A stretch of 64,000 nucleotides of DNA from DASRJG01 sp964647625 (lineage in GTDB: Bacteria; Acidobacteriota; Polarisedimenticolia; Polarisedimenticolales; DASRJG01), in assembly GCA_964647625.1 (NCBI GenBank), contig CAZYHZ010000015.1, forward strand, positions 17,218-81,217, in the 5' to 3' direction. The translations under genes and the position numbers were made by a program. This document shows positions 15,601-24,724 of this stretch, piece by piece (position 1 is the first letter of the stretch; every line of letters begins with the position of its first letter). Under the pieces are notes generated by a model. That model was not told the DNA's origin and ran no database searches. It saw only the letters and a list, made by a program, of their open reading frames with translations.

Positions 15601-16893
15601 ATGCCCACCCGCTGCATTGAACCCGCAACGACGCGCATCGACGCGACGATGTCCGCGGTGCCCTCGAAGAGCGCGACGCATCGCGCGCTGGTCGCCGCGG
15701 CCCTCGCCTGCGGGACGAGCGAGATCCGGAATTTCTTGGACTCCGACGACACCCGCCGGACGCTCGCGGGCCTGTCGTCGCTCGGCGTCGGCGTCGAGGA
15801 GACGGGCGGCGTCCTGCGCGTTCACGGCGCGTGCGGCGAGATCCCGGGCGGCGGCGGCATCGACTGCGGGGCCTCCGGGACCACCGCACGCTTCCTCACC
15901 GCACTCGCCGCCACGGGAGCGCGTCCGACCCGGATCGACGGCGATGCGCGCCTGCGCGAGCGGCCGATGGCCGAGCTCGTCCGCGCCCTCGAGACGCTTC
16001 ACGCGGCGATAAGGCGCGAGGACGGCGACGGCTTGCCCCTGGTCGCCGGCGGCTCCCGTGTGACGGGAGGCGAGATTACCCTCTCGGGCGAGCGGAGCAG
16101 CCAGTTCGCCAGCGCGCTTCTCCTGGCGGGCGCCGCGTTCGAGCGGGGGCTCACGCTCCGGGTCGCACCGCCGCGTGTCTCGTACGCGTACGTGACCATG
16201 ACCGTGGACATGCTGCGCGCGTTCGGCGCGAGCATCGAGGTCGTCGGGGACGAGCGGTTCTCGATCGCGCCGCAGCGATTGCGCTCTGGCGCGGTCACGA
16301 TCGAAGGGGACCACTCGTCGGCGTCGTACTGGCTGACCGCCGCCGCCGTGCTCGGCGGCCGGGTCCGCATCGAGGGCCTCTCCGCGGAAAGCGCGCAGCC
16401 CGACGCCCGGCTCGCGCGCGAGCTCGGCTCGCTCGGGTGCGGCGTGCGCCGCGAAGACACCGCCGTCGCCGTCGAGGCGCCTGGCCGGATTCCGGGATTC
16501 GCGTGGGACCTGTCCGCGTCGCCCGACCTCGCGCCGGCGGCCGCGGTCCTCGCGCTGTTCGCCGAAGGCCCGACGACGCTCTCCGGCGTCGCTCACCTCA
16601 GGTGGAAGGAATCCGACCGCCTCGCGGCGATCGCCGAAAACCTCGAGCGGCTCGGAGCCAGCGTTGCCATCGAGAACGACGCGGCCCGCATCGAGCCCCC
16701 GCCTCGGGGGGCGGCGCGCGGAGCGACGATCGCAACGCACGGGGACCACAGGATCGCGATGGCCTTCGCGATCGCGGGTCTCGCCATACCCGGTGTCGTC
16801 ATCGACGACGACGGCGTCGTGGCGAAGTCCTACCCGGGCTTCTGGCGGGACCTCGACCGCTTCGTCAGAACTGGAAGCTCAGGCCGAGATTGA
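15601..16893 (+). CDS. aroA: 3-phosphoshikimate 1-carboxyvinyltransferase (EPSP synthase)
   Basis: This 430-residue enzyme transfers the enolpyruvyl group of phosphoenolpyruvate to shikimate 3-phosphate in aromatic amino-acid synthesis. The N-terminal PSKSATHRAL, the CGASGTTARF segment, the RERPMAELV segment, and the C-terminal RWKESDRL and GDHRIAMAFA motifs are all present, so it looks functional. Length matches the family. It starts at ATG 15601, 24 nt from the divergently transcribed TPR gene. Its last 29 bases overlap the end of the convergent outer-membrane protein gene. No other shikimate-pathway gene is nearby. Confidence 0.95.
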   Translation: MPTRCIEPATTRIDATMSAVPSKSATHRALVAAALACGTSEIRNFLDSDDTRRTLAGLSSLGVGVEETGGVLRVHGACGEIPGGGGIDCGASGTTARFLTALAATGARPTRIDGDARLRERPMAELVRALETLHAAIRREDGDGLPLVAGGSRVTGGEITLSGERSSQFASALLLAGAAFERGLTLRVAPPRVSYAYVTMTVDMLRAFGASIEVVGDERFSIAPQRLRSGAVTIEGDHSSASYWLTAAAVLGGRVRIEGLSAESAQPDARLARELGSLGCGVRREDTAVAVEAPGRIPGFAWDLSASPDLAPAAAVLALFAEGPTTLSGVAHLRWKESDRLAAIAENLERLGASVAIENDAARIEPPPRGAARGATIATHGDHRIAMAFAIAGLAIPGVVIDDDGVVAKSYPGFWRDLDRFVRTGSSGRD

Positions 16894-18118
16894 GGCTGGA
16901 GACGACGAGATCGCGCGAGATGAACAACGAGGTCGTACCCAGCGACACCTGCGAGGCGTTCTGCGGGATCGACAGCTGCGTTGGGATGAGGATCGAGTCG
17001 AGATAGCCGGTCCGGTTCCAATCGACGATCAGGTTGAACCCTTCGAGCAGCCTCACGCGTACGCCGGCCTCGATCCCGAGATTCCACGCCGTCTTGTCCA
17101 CCGAGCGGTTGATGTGACCGAGCCCGGGTAGCACCTCCAGTCCGCCGACGCCCTGGTTGGTCGCGAAGTAAGTGAACGAGCCGGAGTCGGCCTTGAGCTT
17201 CTCGACCAGGAACGCCGCTTGCCCTTCGGCGTAGAGCACCAGCCGCTGCTTGAAGAAACGGAACTGGATCTCGCCGGAGCCGACCGGGCCGTAACCCGTG
17301 TTCGACTGACCCATGAGAATGAAGTTGTTGATGACGCCGTCCGAGTAGCCGAACGTCGGAATGTCCTGGACGCTCTTCAGCCAGCTCGGCGTGACCAGCG
17401 CGCCGCGGACGTCGAGATACCGCAGACCCGCGGTCCAGCGGGAATGGATCTTCACGCCGCCAAACTCCCGGCGGTAGAACAGATCCCAGGCCTGGATCTG
17501 CATGCCCAGGTCCTTCGGCACCATCGAGGTGACGTCCACGAGGGTCGTGGGATAGCGCAGCTCGCCGGGATCCGGGAGCCCGTTGTGGTTCGCGTCGTCC
17601 GTGTTCGCGTTCCAAAACGGCGGGGTCTGGGTCGTCTCCAGGTTTCCGTTGCGAACCGAGACGTGCCACCACGGCGCGAGGAATCCGATCGGTCCCGGGG
17701 TCGGTGTTCCCGTGTCGTACCCTTGCTGCAAACCGGTCGCGTCGAGCTTGTAGTCGCCGTCGGCGACACCGGTGAACCTCAGGATGTACTGCCCGCGGCC
17801 GCGCGGCAGAGTCCAGCCGATATCGAATCGTCCGGACTTGTTGTTCTCGAACCCGATCGTGCTGTCCGAGGCGAGCTGGGCCGAGGTACTGGTGGGATTG
17901 TCGACGTCTTTGATCCCGGCCGGTCCACCTCGCGTCTCGAGGTACATGGCGAAGTGTTCGCCCCAGAACGACTCTTTCTTCTTGGGGGGCTCGGCGGCGG
18001 GTGCCGCGGGCGCCGGCTTCGGGGGCGGCGATGGGGGAGGCTCTTGCGCCTTGACGTGCGATCCGAGGCCGATTCCAGCCGCCAACGCGCCGGCCGTCAG
18101 ACACCGCGTCCAACTCAT
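16865..18118 (-). CDS. predicted outer-membrane beta-barrel protein
   Basis: The product has 417 residues: a signal peptide (about 1-24, ending VKAQ), a Pro/Ala-rich linker (about 25-45), then alternating amphipathic strands to a terminal Phe (LSFQF), the usual Bam recognition pattern. It includes a short Asp/Asn loop (NANTDDANHNGLPDPGE) that resembles a calcium-binding turn. The family is not recognised, and it could be a porin or receptor. The ATG at 18118 lies close upstream of the signal peptide; further in-frame upstream sequence lacks membrane-protein features. It is divergent from the FadL-type gene. Confidence 0.75.
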   Translation of the reverse strand: MSWTRCLTAGALAAGIGLGSHVKAQEPPPSPPPKPAPAAPAAEPPKKKESFWGEHFAMYLETRGGPAGIKDVDNPTSTSAQLASDSTIGFENNKSGRFDIGWTLPRGRGQYILRFTGVADGDYKLDATGLQQGYDTGTPTPGPIGFLAPWWHVSVRNGNLETTQTPPFWNANTDDANHNGLPDPGELRYPTTLVDVTSMVPKDLGMQIQAWDLFYRREFGGVKIHSRWTAGLRYLDVRGALVTPSWLKSVQDIPTFGYSDGVINNFILMGQSNTGYGPVGSGEIQFRFFKQRLVLYAEGQAAFLVEKLKADSGSFTYFATNQGVGGLEVLPGLGHINRSVDKTAWNLGIEAGVRVRLLEGFNLIVDWNRTGYLDSILIPTQLSIPQNASQVSLGTTSLFISRDLVVSSLNLGLSFQF

Positions 18119-18374
18119 GAGCCTTACCCCCCGAAGCCTCGCCCGGCCGCAAAGAGGGGCCATGAGAAGCGGTGCTTCACGTTCCGTGTAACCGAAAGTC
18201 TGCCTATATAGAGAAATCCGGGATCTTCGTCAAGACGCCGGGCCTAATGCGGGATGTTGGCGCTGCATTCAAGCAATGCCCGCATGTTATGATCCGCGGT
18301 CATCGCAGGCGGCCTGCTGCGGTCGACGGTTCCAGCGGGCCCCCCCTTCGGGCCCCAACTCGGAGGTTTCACTC
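18119..18374. other. divergent intergenic region (promoters for OMP and FadL-like genes)
   Basis: This 256-bp stretch separates two divergently transcribed outer-membrane protein genes and must contain both promoters. It is locally AT-richer around 18197-18250. I could not pick a convincing -35/-10 pair or a symmetric operator. The right end holds GGAGG at 18362-18366, the ribosome-binding site of the FadL-like gene. Confidence 0.4.
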
Positions 18375-19589
18375 ATGAACAAAGTGCAACGACTCCTCGT
18401 TCTGGGAATCGTCGTCGTTTCGGCGGCCGGACATGCGTTCGGCTCCGGGTTCGCCTTCTACGAAAACGGCGCCAAAGCGTCCGGTCAGGGCGGCGCCTGG
18501 ATCGCTCGCGCCGACGACTCCTCCGCGAACTGGTACAACCCGGCGGCACTGGTTTACATCCCGGGAGGCGAGGTGCAGGCCGGGCTCAGCTACTTCGAGA
18601 TCGGCAAGGACACGAAGTTCACCTCGACACTGACGGGAACGGTCGACGCTGTCTCGAACACAGCCACGCCCGCCCACTTCTACTACGGGCAAAAGATCTG
18701 CGACCGGGCGGCCTGGGGGGTCGGGTTGAACAACCCGTTCGGGCTCATGACGGAGTGGGACACGCCGCCGCTGACGCTCTCGAGCCGGCGCGCGGAGCTC
18801 ACCACCTACTTGCTGAATCCCAACATCGCGTTTCGGCTGGGCTCGCACTGGTCGCTCGCGCTCGGAGCGGACTACCTGGCGGCCAACGTGCACGACTTCT
18901 CGCACGACGTCACCTTTCCCGCGGCCTCCGTCGCCAACCTGACCGGAGAGGGCGATGCCTGGGGCGGCAACTTCGCCGTGCAATTCAAGTCGAGCGCGTT
19001 CGCGATGGCGGCGTCCTACCGCTCGCCGCTCGACACGACGATCCAGGGGCACCTGACGTTCACCGGCGCACTCGCTGCACTCGGGTCGCCGGCCCAGGCC
19101 GACGTCAATCTTCCCGGGCAAACGATGGTCGGGGCCGCGTGGATCGGGAGCATGGTCGAGGTCGAGCTGGCCGGCTATTGGACCGAGTGGAGCCGCTTCA
19201 AGCAGCTCGACGTCGAGACCGGGAACCCGGCGACGAGCGTCAGCCTGGTCCAAGACTGGAACGACACATGGTCGTACCGGCTCGGGGCCGCATTCAAGGT
19301 CGGCGCGACTCACGCGCACGAGATTCGCGTCGGCGTGGTCTTCGACCAGAGTCCGATTCCCCCGGAGCACCTGCGTCCGGCAATCCCCGACTCGGACCGG
19401 AAAGAGCTGTCGGTCGGATACGGGTACCTCGCCAGGCACTGGGGAATCGACGTCTATGCCATGGGAATCAAGTTCGACGACGCCACCGCGGTGACCGCGA
19501 CGGGCGCCCCGAGCACCGACGGCGTGTTTCCCGGAACCTACGAATCCTCGATTTACCTTGCCGGCGTGACCGCGAAGTACAGATTTTGA
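18375..19589 (+). CDS. FadL/OmpP1/TodX-type hydrophobic-substrate porin
   Basis: The protein has 404 residues: a signal peptide (cleaved near AFG-SG), then the family-diagnostic plug sequence SGFAFYENGAKASGQGGA and SSANWYNPAAL, followed by barrel strands ending in KYRF. Members carry long-chain fatty acids or other hydrophobic molecules across the outer membrane. The next gene, 6 nt downstream, resembles an acyl-CoA synthetase N-domain, a combination that hints at lipid uptake. The beta-oxidation genes at 3.6-7.0 kb are a further possible functional partner. The Shine-Dalgarno GGAGG is 8 nt upstream of the ATG. Confidence 0.9.
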   Translation: MNKVQRLLVLGIVVVSAAGHAFGSGFAFYENGAKASGQGGAWIARADDSSANWYNPAALVYIPGGEVQAGLSYFEIGKDTKFTSTLTGTVDAVSNTATPAHFYYGQKICDRAAWGVGLNNPFGLMTEWDTPPLTLSSRRAELTTYLLNPNIAFRLGSHWSLALGADYLAANVHDFSHDVTFPAASVANLTGEGDAWGGNFAVQFKSSAFAMAASYRSPLDTTIQGHLTFTGALAALGSPAQADVNLPGQTMVGAAWIGSMVEVELAGYWTEWSRFKQLDVETGNPATSVSLVQDWNDTWSYRLGAAFKVGATHAHEIRVGVVFDQSPIPPEHLRPAIPDSDRKELSVGYGYLARHWGIDVYAMGIKFDDATAVTATGAPSTDGVFPGTYESSIYLAGVTAKYRF

Positions 19590-19595
19590 CCCTCG

Positions 19596-20684
19596 ATGAG
19601 CCTCTCCGCATTCTTCGCATTCCCTCCGGGGGACGATCGCGCGGACCTGATCGTCCGTAGCGCCGGCACCTGGCAGCCCGCCGATCTCAGCCTGACCGAC
19701 GACGTTCGCGGCCTCGGCGCCGCGCTCATCCGCTACGGCCTCGGAGAAGGAACGTCCGCCGCCGTCGTCGGCGGCGAGGGCCGGGCCACGCTGTGCGCCG
19801 GTCTCGCGGTGATCGCCTCCGGCGCGACGCTCGTCCCGGTTCCGGCTTCGCATTCGGATGCCGCGCTCCGCGCTGCGCTTTCCGGAACCAGCGCGGCGTT
19901 TGCGATCGCATCCGACGAGTCGCAGCTCGCCCGGATCCTGGCCCTCCGGCCCGACCTGCCCTCGCTCGAGCTCGTGCTGCTTTCGTCCACCGCGCCCTCC
20001 GAGAGAAAGCCGGCGGCCATGCTGGTCGAATCGGCCATCGCCGCAGGGTTCGCGGAGCTCGAGCGTGATCCCGGAATGATCCAGCGCGCCGTCTCGAGGA
20101 GCAAAGGCGCCGCGTGCACGCTCGTCGACGCGCCCGGAGGTCTGCGTCAGATCTCGCGCGACGACATGGCTGCGTGGGCCAACGCCATCACCACGGACCT
20201 GTCGATCGCCCGGGGACGCAGCGTGCTGTGCGCCCTGCCCGTGGTGGGCGCCGAGCGTCTCGCGGTGTCGCTGGCGGCTCTCAGCCGCAGCGCGTCGCTT
20301 CAGATTGCCGACCCCGCGGACCGCCCCGACGCGGGCCTCGACGAGCGAGCGCCCGACGCGATCGTGCTCGACGTTCCCAAGCTGACGGTCTTGCACCGTG
20401 CGTGGATGAAGGACGTCGACGGTCGATCCTGGCTGGGGCGAAGGGCCACGGCTTGGGCGCTCAACCAGGGCGGAGATCCGGCGACGGGCGGCTGGAAGCG
20501 CAGCGTCGCCGAGGCCGTGGCCCTGCGGGGGCTGCGTGGGAAGCTCGGTGGGGCCGCGGCGCGGGTCGACGTCATCGGCGCCGCGAAGGGCGCGGACCTT
20601 GTCGAGTCAGCAAGCTTTTTCTCCGGGATCGGAGTTACGGTCCGGTTCCACGACGCCATAGGCTGGGGATCCCTGGCCCGTTGA
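19596..20684 (+). CDS. degenerate adenylate-forming (ANL) enzyme-like protein
   Basis: The product has 362 residues and no signal peptide. Residues about 30-120 look like the N-terminal domain of acyl-CoA synthetases: the LGAALIRYGLGEG and AVIASGATLVPVPAS segments correspond to the usual alternation before the nucleotide-binding loop. At the place where the Ser/Thr/Gly-rich AMP-binding loop should occur the sequence reads CTLVDAPGGLRQISRDDM, and no YGxTE-type motif or C-terminal catalytic-lysine domain is seen. It is probably catalytically inactive and much shorter than true synthetases (500 or more). The ATG is 6 nt after the FadL-like stop, so co-translation is likely. The ANL assignment is by eye. 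Confidence 0.6.
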   Translation: MSLSAFFAFPPGDDRADLIVRSAGTWQPADLSLTDDVRGLGAALIRYGLGEGTSAAVVGGEGRATLCAGLAVIASGATLVPVPASHSDAALRAALSGTSAAFAIASDESQLARILALRPDLPSLELVLLSSTAPSERKPAAMLVESAIAAGFAELERDPGMIQRAVSRSKGAACTLVDAPGGLRQISRDDMAAWANAITTDLSIARGRSVLCALPVVGAERLAVSLAALSRSASLQIADPADRPDAGLDERAPDAIVLDVPKLTVLHRAWMKDVDGRSWLGRRATAWALNQGGDPATGGWKRSVAEAVALRGLRGKLGGAAARVDVIGAAKGADLVESASFFSGIGVTVRFHDAIGWGSLAR

Positions 20685-20716
20685 TTGCACCCTACAGCAT
20701 CCAGGGAGAGCGTCGA

Positions 20717-21700
20717 ATGATGAACGATCGTGTAAAAATTGCCCTGTCCCTTGCCGCCGCGGCGGCCCTTCTGGCGGGCTCCCAAGCCGGCCCGGTCCGG
20801 GCGTCCGACCAGCCCAAGATGGACCCGGCGATGGTGGAAAAGATTCTCAAGCTCCAGGACGAGCAGCAGGTCTCGGTCCGGCTGGTCCTGCTTCCAGCGA
20901 GCGTCGAAGACAGGAAAGGGCGTCCCATCACCGGGCTGACCGAGCGGGACTTCCGGCTGACCGACGAGAAGGTGCCCCAGCAGATCAAGTACTTCTCGGT
21001 CGAAAGCGACGAGCCCGTCGCGATCGCGTTCGTCGTGGACGTCTCGGGCAGCATGCGCCAGAGCGGCAAGCTCGACGCCGCCAAGGAAGCGGTGCGTTTC
21101 TTCGTGGATCAGCTTCGCCCGCAAGACAGGTTCGCGCTGATCTGCTTCGCCGACGATCAGGTTTCCTGGGTGACCCCGTTCACCTCGGATCACCAGCGGT
21201 TCCTCGATCGCCTGATGGTGCAGGAAGGATACGGCCAAACCGCGCTGAACGACGCGATGGCTGCGGTCCCGAAGCTGGTCGACGACAGCACCAACGGACG
21301 GAAGGCGATCGTCCTGATCACGGACGGTGTCGACAACTCCAGCAAGCTGAGCCTCGATCAGGCCCTCGGCATCGCCCGTCAAACCGAGGTGCCGATCTTC
21401 ACGGTCGGGTTCACCAGCCTCCCGTGGGAAGACCGGAAGAAGGTCAAGGATCTCGGTTTCGACATGGCGGTGTTACAAACATTCGCGGACGAAACCGGCG
21501 GAGCGCTGTTCATCGTGAAGGACCCGGACGAGATGAAAGAGGCGGTCGCGAGGATCTCCACCGATCTGCGGCACCAGTACCTGATCGGCTATTCGCCCGG
21601 GTTGCCGCAATGGGACGGCAAGTACCGCTCCGTTCAGCTCATCGCAGGAAACGGCCGCTACGTCGTCAGAACCCGCAAGGGGTACTACGCCAACCCCTGA
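20717..21700 (+). CDS. secreted VWA-domain protein (Acidobacteria-type VWFA-related)
   Basis: This 327-residue protein has a signal peptide (about 1-30). A short strand-rich segment follows with GLTERDFRLTDE, then a von Willebrand factor A domain. The metal-binding MIDAS motif DVSGSM begins at Asp108, with a downstream ITDGVDN. The C-terminal YLIGYSP and KYRSVQL segments are characteristic of the VWFA-related family expanded in Acidobacteriota. Function is unknown; such domains usually mediate divalent-metal-dependent protein binding in the envelope. GGAG at 20705-20708 precedes the ATG. Confidence 0.85.
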   Translation: MMNDRVKIALSLAAAAALLAGSQAGPVRASDQPKMDPAMVEKILKLQDEQQVSVRLVLLPASVEDRKGRPITGLTERDFRLTDEKVPQQIKYFSVESDEPVAIAFVVDVSGSMRQSGKLDAAKEAVRFFVDQLRPQDRFALICFADDQVSWVTPFTSDHQRFLDRLMVQEGYGQTALNDAMAAVPKLVDDSTNGRKAIVLITDGVDNSSKLSLDQALGIARQTEVPIFTVGFTSLPWEDRKKVKDLGFDMAVLQTFADETGGALFIVKDPDEMKEAVARISTDLRHQYLIGYSPGLPQWDGKYRSVQLIAGNGRYVVRTRKGYYANP

Positions 21701-22010
21701 ATCGGGCACCGCCCGGTGCGTGTAAGAATGACACGCACCGCCTTTCCCGGCCCGACTCCCCGGGCTCCAAAAGTCCTCAGAATCTCAACACATTTGTAAT
21801 CGCCGTCAGGAATTCGTGATGGCACGGCGCTTGACTCTACCTGAGGACGGGTACGGACACCCATTGCGCGATATGACGCGGTTTTGTAAAGTCCGCTTGA
21901 TGTTTTCGAACGGGTCAAAGGGCCCGAGGGACGCCTGATCGTGGCGAATCACCGTTACGCGATGGTGCCGTGAGGCACCGGCGACGGTCAACAATGGAGG
22001 AGTGGAGGCT
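21701..22010 (+). other. intergenic region with hairpin and candidate promoters
   Basis: These 310 bp contain a perfect 10-bp inverted repeat at 21714-21723 and 21731-21740 (CGGTGCGTGT/ACACGCACCG, 7-nt loop) followed by CCTTTCCC, a plausible but T-poor terminator for the VWA gene. At 21820-21834, TGGCACG-N4-TTGA matches the sigma-54 consensus except for A in place of the final C; the overlapping TTGACT could instead be a -35 element. The rest is the leader of the OmpA lipoprotein gene. Confidence 0.45.
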
Positions 22011-22655
22011 ATGCAAAAAGGATTGAGTTTGACGGTCGCGGGTATCGCGGTGCTGTCCCTGGTGGCGGCGAACGGCTGCGTCACCAAGAAGGCATGGCGC
22101 GAAAACGTCGAGGCCACGGACACCCGAATCAAGGGTGTGGAAAGCGGCGTGGAAACGCAGGAGAAGCGGACCACGGACCTGGCGCGGGATACGGACACGC
22201 GGATCACCCAGGTGAAGGGCACGGCCGAGAAGGCCGTCGAGATCGGCAACCAGGCCATGTCCAAGGCCGAGGACGCCGAGAAGCTCGCGAAGGGCAAGCT
22301 GCTGTGGACGACGACACTCTCCGACGACAGCGTGAAGTTCTCCTTCGACGCCGACAAGATCCCCGAGAACGCCCAGGCGATCCTCGATGATCTCGCCAAC
22401 AAAGTGAAGGCGCTCGACAAGGCCGTCTACCTCGAGATCGAAGGTCACACCGACAACATCGGCAGCGAGGCCTACAACGAGCAGCTCGCCGAGAAGCGCG
22501 CCGAGGCCGTCCGCAACTACCTCGCCTCGAAGGCCGGCATTCCTCTCCACGCGATGAGCGTGATCTCCTACGGCGAGTCGAAGCCGGTCGCCGAGAACAA
22601 GACCTCGGCCGGCCGCGCGCAGAACCGCCGCGTCGTGGTGCGCGTCCTCGAGTAG
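22011..22655 (+). CDS. OmpA-family peptidoglycan-binding lipoprotein
   Basis: This 214-residue protein has a signal sequence ending in AANGC, where Cys23 is the probable lipidation site. A predicted coiled-coil with DTRI/DTDTRI heptads occupies about residues 30-95. The C-terminal OmpA domain (about 105-214) includes EIEGHTDNIGSEAYN and the terminal GRAQNRRVVVRV, the residues that bind diaminopimelate in peptidoglycan. It would tether the outer membrane to the cell wall. GGAGG at 22004-22008 lies very close to the ATG at 22011, while a second GGAGG at 21996-22000 is better spaced. A strong terminator follows. Confidence 0.9.
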   Translation: MQKGLSLTVAGIAVLSLVAANGCVTKKAWRENVEATDTRIKGVESGVETQEKRTTDLARDTDTRITQVKGTAEKAVEIGNQAMSKAEDAEKLAKGKLLWTTTLSDDSVKFSFDADKIPENAQAILDDLANKVKALDKAVYLEIEGHTDNIGSEAYNEQLAEKRAEAVRNYLASKAGIPLHAMSVISYGESKPVAENKTSAGRAQNRRVVVRVLE

Positions 22656-22679
22656 CGCCCACTCCAACGAGAACGACCA

Positions 22680-22710
22680 GGGGACACTCCTCGGAGTGTC
22701 CCCTTTTTTT
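22680..22710 (+). terminator. rho-independent terminator after the OmpA lipoprotein
   Basis: GGGGACACTCC at 22680-22690 pairs perfectly with GGAGTGTCCCC at 22693-22703 and is followed by seven T residues (22704-22710). It is the clearest intrinsic terminator in the window. Confidence 0.93.
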
Positions 22711-22729
22711 CGGCTGCTAGATTCTCACC

Positions 22730-24574
22730 ATGAAGCGAGACTTCCTGACGGACCTGGGCGAGCGCGTCGTCCTGTTCGACGGCGCCATGGGCACGCGGCT
22801 CTACGAGCTGGGCGTGTTCCTCAACAAGTGCTTCGACGAGCTCAACCTGTCGAACCCGACGCTCGTCGAGACCGTTCATCGGTCCTACGTCGCCGCGGGC
22901 GCGGACGTCATCGAGACCAACAGTTTCGGAGCGAACCGGTTGAAGCTCGACAAGCACGGGCTCGGCGATCAGGTCGTGCAGATCAACCGAGAGGGCGCGC
23001 GCCTCGCGAAGAGGGCGGCCGGCGACGCGTTCGTCGCGGGCGCGATCGGCCCGTTGGGCGTGAGGATCGAGCCGTGGGGGCCGACATCCGTCGACGAGGC
23101 GGTCGACTACTTCGCGGAGCAGGCGGGCGCGCTCGCGGAGGGGGGCGTCGACCTGTTCTCCGTGGAGACGTTCTTCGACCTCGGTGAGATCGAAGCCGCC
23201 GTGCGCGGGATTCGCCGCGTCTCGGACAAGCCGATCGTGGCGCAGATGACGCTCGAGGACGACGGAAGCTCGCTCGAGGGAGTCGCCCCCGAGGTTTTCG
23301 GTCCGCGGCTCGCGGCCTTGCCGATCCAGGCGGTCGGCGTGAACTGCTCGGTCGGCCCGGCGGCGATGCTCGAGGCCGTCGAGCGCATGAGCGCCGCTGT
23401 CCTACTCCCCATCGCGGCTCAGCCGAATGCCGGCAAGCCGCGCGCGGTCGACAATCGCAACCTGTACCTGTGCAGCCCGGAGTACATGGCGGTCTACGCG
23501 AAGCGATTCATCGAGGCGGGCGTTCGGATCATCGGCGGCTGCTGCGGAACGACCCCCGAGCACATCAAGGCCATCCGCGGCGCCGTGCGCGCGGCCTCTC
23601 CCGGGCGCCGGACGGCGGTCACGGTCGAGGCCGCGATGCCGGCGCCGGCCGGGGTGGCGCCCATCCCGGTCGAAGAGCGCTCCCGGCTCTCCAAGGCGAT
23701 CACGGGCGAAAGGTTCGTGGTGAGCGTCGAGATGCTGCCCCCGCGCGGGCACGATCTCGGCAAAACGCTCGCCGGTGCGAAGCTGCTCGTGGACGCCGGC
23801 GTCGATGCGATCAACATCCCGGACGGGCCCCGCGCGAGCGCGCGCATGAGCCCGATGGCGATGGCCGTGCGGCTCGAGCGCGAGATCGGCATCGAGACGA
23901 TCATTCACTACTGCTGCCGCGATCGGAACCTCCTCGGCATGCAGTCGGATCTCCTCGGCGCGCACGCGCTGGGCCTGCGGAACGTGCTGATCATCACCGG
24001 CGACCCGCCCAAGCTCGGCGACTACCCCGACGCGACGGCCGTGTTCGACGTGGACAGCATCGGTCTGACGAACATGGTGACGCGCTTGAACACGGGGCTC
24101 GACGTCGGAGGCAACGCCATCGGCGAGCCCACGGGGTTCTACGTCGGCTGCGGGGTCAACCCGGGCTCTCCCGATCTCTCTCGCGAGATCGCACGGTTCG
24201 AGTGGAAGGTCGATGCGGGCGCGCAGTTTTGCGTGACGCAGCCGGTGTTCGACGTGGAGGCGCTGATTCGATTTCTCGACCGCATCCGGGGGAGCCGCAT
24301 TCCGGTCATCGCCGGAGTCTGGCCGCTCGCGTCCTACCGGAACGCGGAGTTCATGAACAACGAGGTTCCGGGAGTGAACGTGCCCGAGCCGATCCTGGAG
24401 CGCATGCGACGGGCGGACACGAAGGAGCACGCCCGCATGGAAGGGGTCGCGGTCGCGCGCGAAGCGCTGGAGGCGCTCGCCCCGCACGTCCAGGGGGTGC
24501 AGATCTCCGCGCCGTTCGGCCGGTATCAAACGGCGGTCGAAGTGATGGAGGCGATCCCTTCCTGGCGCCGGTAG
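22730..24574 (+). CDS. bifunctional homocysteine S-methyltransferase / methylenetetrahydrofolate reductase
   Basis: This 614-residue protein has a BHMT-type homocysteine methyltransferase domain (about 1-295) with the three zinc cysteines Cys206 (GVNCSVGP), Cys271 and Cys272 (GGCCGTTP). It is fused to a MetF-like FAD-dependent reductase (about 320-614, with VEMLPPRG and NVLIITGDPPK). The architecture and length resemble Bacillus YitJ-type fusions. The two activities would make 5-methyl-THF and methylate homocysteine, though the true methyl donor cannot be read from sequence. The ATG has no Shine-Dalgarno; TAGATT sits 6 nt before it, so the mRNA may be leaderless. I looked for an S-box leader; the 20-bp space after the terminator is too short. 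Confidence 0.92.
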   Translation: MKRDFLTDLGERVVLFDGAMGTRLYELGVFLNKCFDELNLSNPTLVETVHRSYVAAGADVIETNSFGANRLKLDKHGLGDQVVQINREGARLAKRAAGDAFVAGAIGPLGVRIEPWGPTSVDEAVDYFAEQAGALAEGGVDLFSVETFFDLGEIEAAVRGIRRVSDKPIVAQMTLEDDGSSLEGVAPEVFGPRLAALPIQAVGVNCSVGPAAMLEAVERMSAAVLLPIAAQPNAGKPRAVDNRNLYLCSPEYMAVYAKRFIEAGVRIIGGCCGTTPEHIKAIRGAVRAASPGRRTAVTVEAAMPAPAGVAPIPVEERSRLSKAITGERFVVSVEMLPPRGHDLGKTLAGAKLLVDAGVDAINIPDGPRASARMSPMAMAVRLEREIGIETIIHYCCRDRNLLGMQSDLLGAHALGLRNVLIITGDPPKLGDYPDATAVFDVDSIGLTNMVTRLNTGLDVGGNAIGEPTGFYVGCGVNPGSPDLSREIARFEWKVDAGAQFCVTQPVFDVEALIRFLDRIRGSRIPVIAGVWPLASYRNAEFMNNEVPGVNVPEPILERMRRADTKEHARMEGVAVAREALEALAPHVQGVQISAPFGRYQTAVEVMEAIPSWRR

Positions 24575-24724
24575 TGTCCCCTCAGCGTGCGCCGAGCGTC
24601 TTTTTGCGATGACATCGCCGGGGGAACCCCCCAGCAAAATGGCCCAAAACCGACGGGGCCCCCGTGGCCCGGCGGTTGCAATCCTCCACTACAGGCCGCA
24701 CCAGGAGCGGCCGAAGGGAGACCC

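Noticed and set aside
15577..16749. Apparent N-terminal extension of the TPR protein running antisense to aroA
   Set aside because: A signal peptide begins at 15576, and the extension is the complement of a fully conserved aroA.
22680..22710. The GGGGACA/TGTCCCC hairpin as another copy of the 54948 element
   Set aside because: It shares only the short GGGGAC/GTCCCC ends and has a perfect stem and T-run, so it is best explained as a normal terminator.
22656..22729. A methionine-related riboswitch upstream of the homocysteine methyltransferase gene
   Set aside because: Only about 20 bp separate the terminator from the start codon, too short for an S-box or SAM riboswitch.
24572..24590. TAGTGTCCCCT directly at the stop of the methyltransferase/reductase gene as a repeat copy
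   Set aside because: Only about 8 bases match the element end, and no palindrome is formed; not enough to call a copy.
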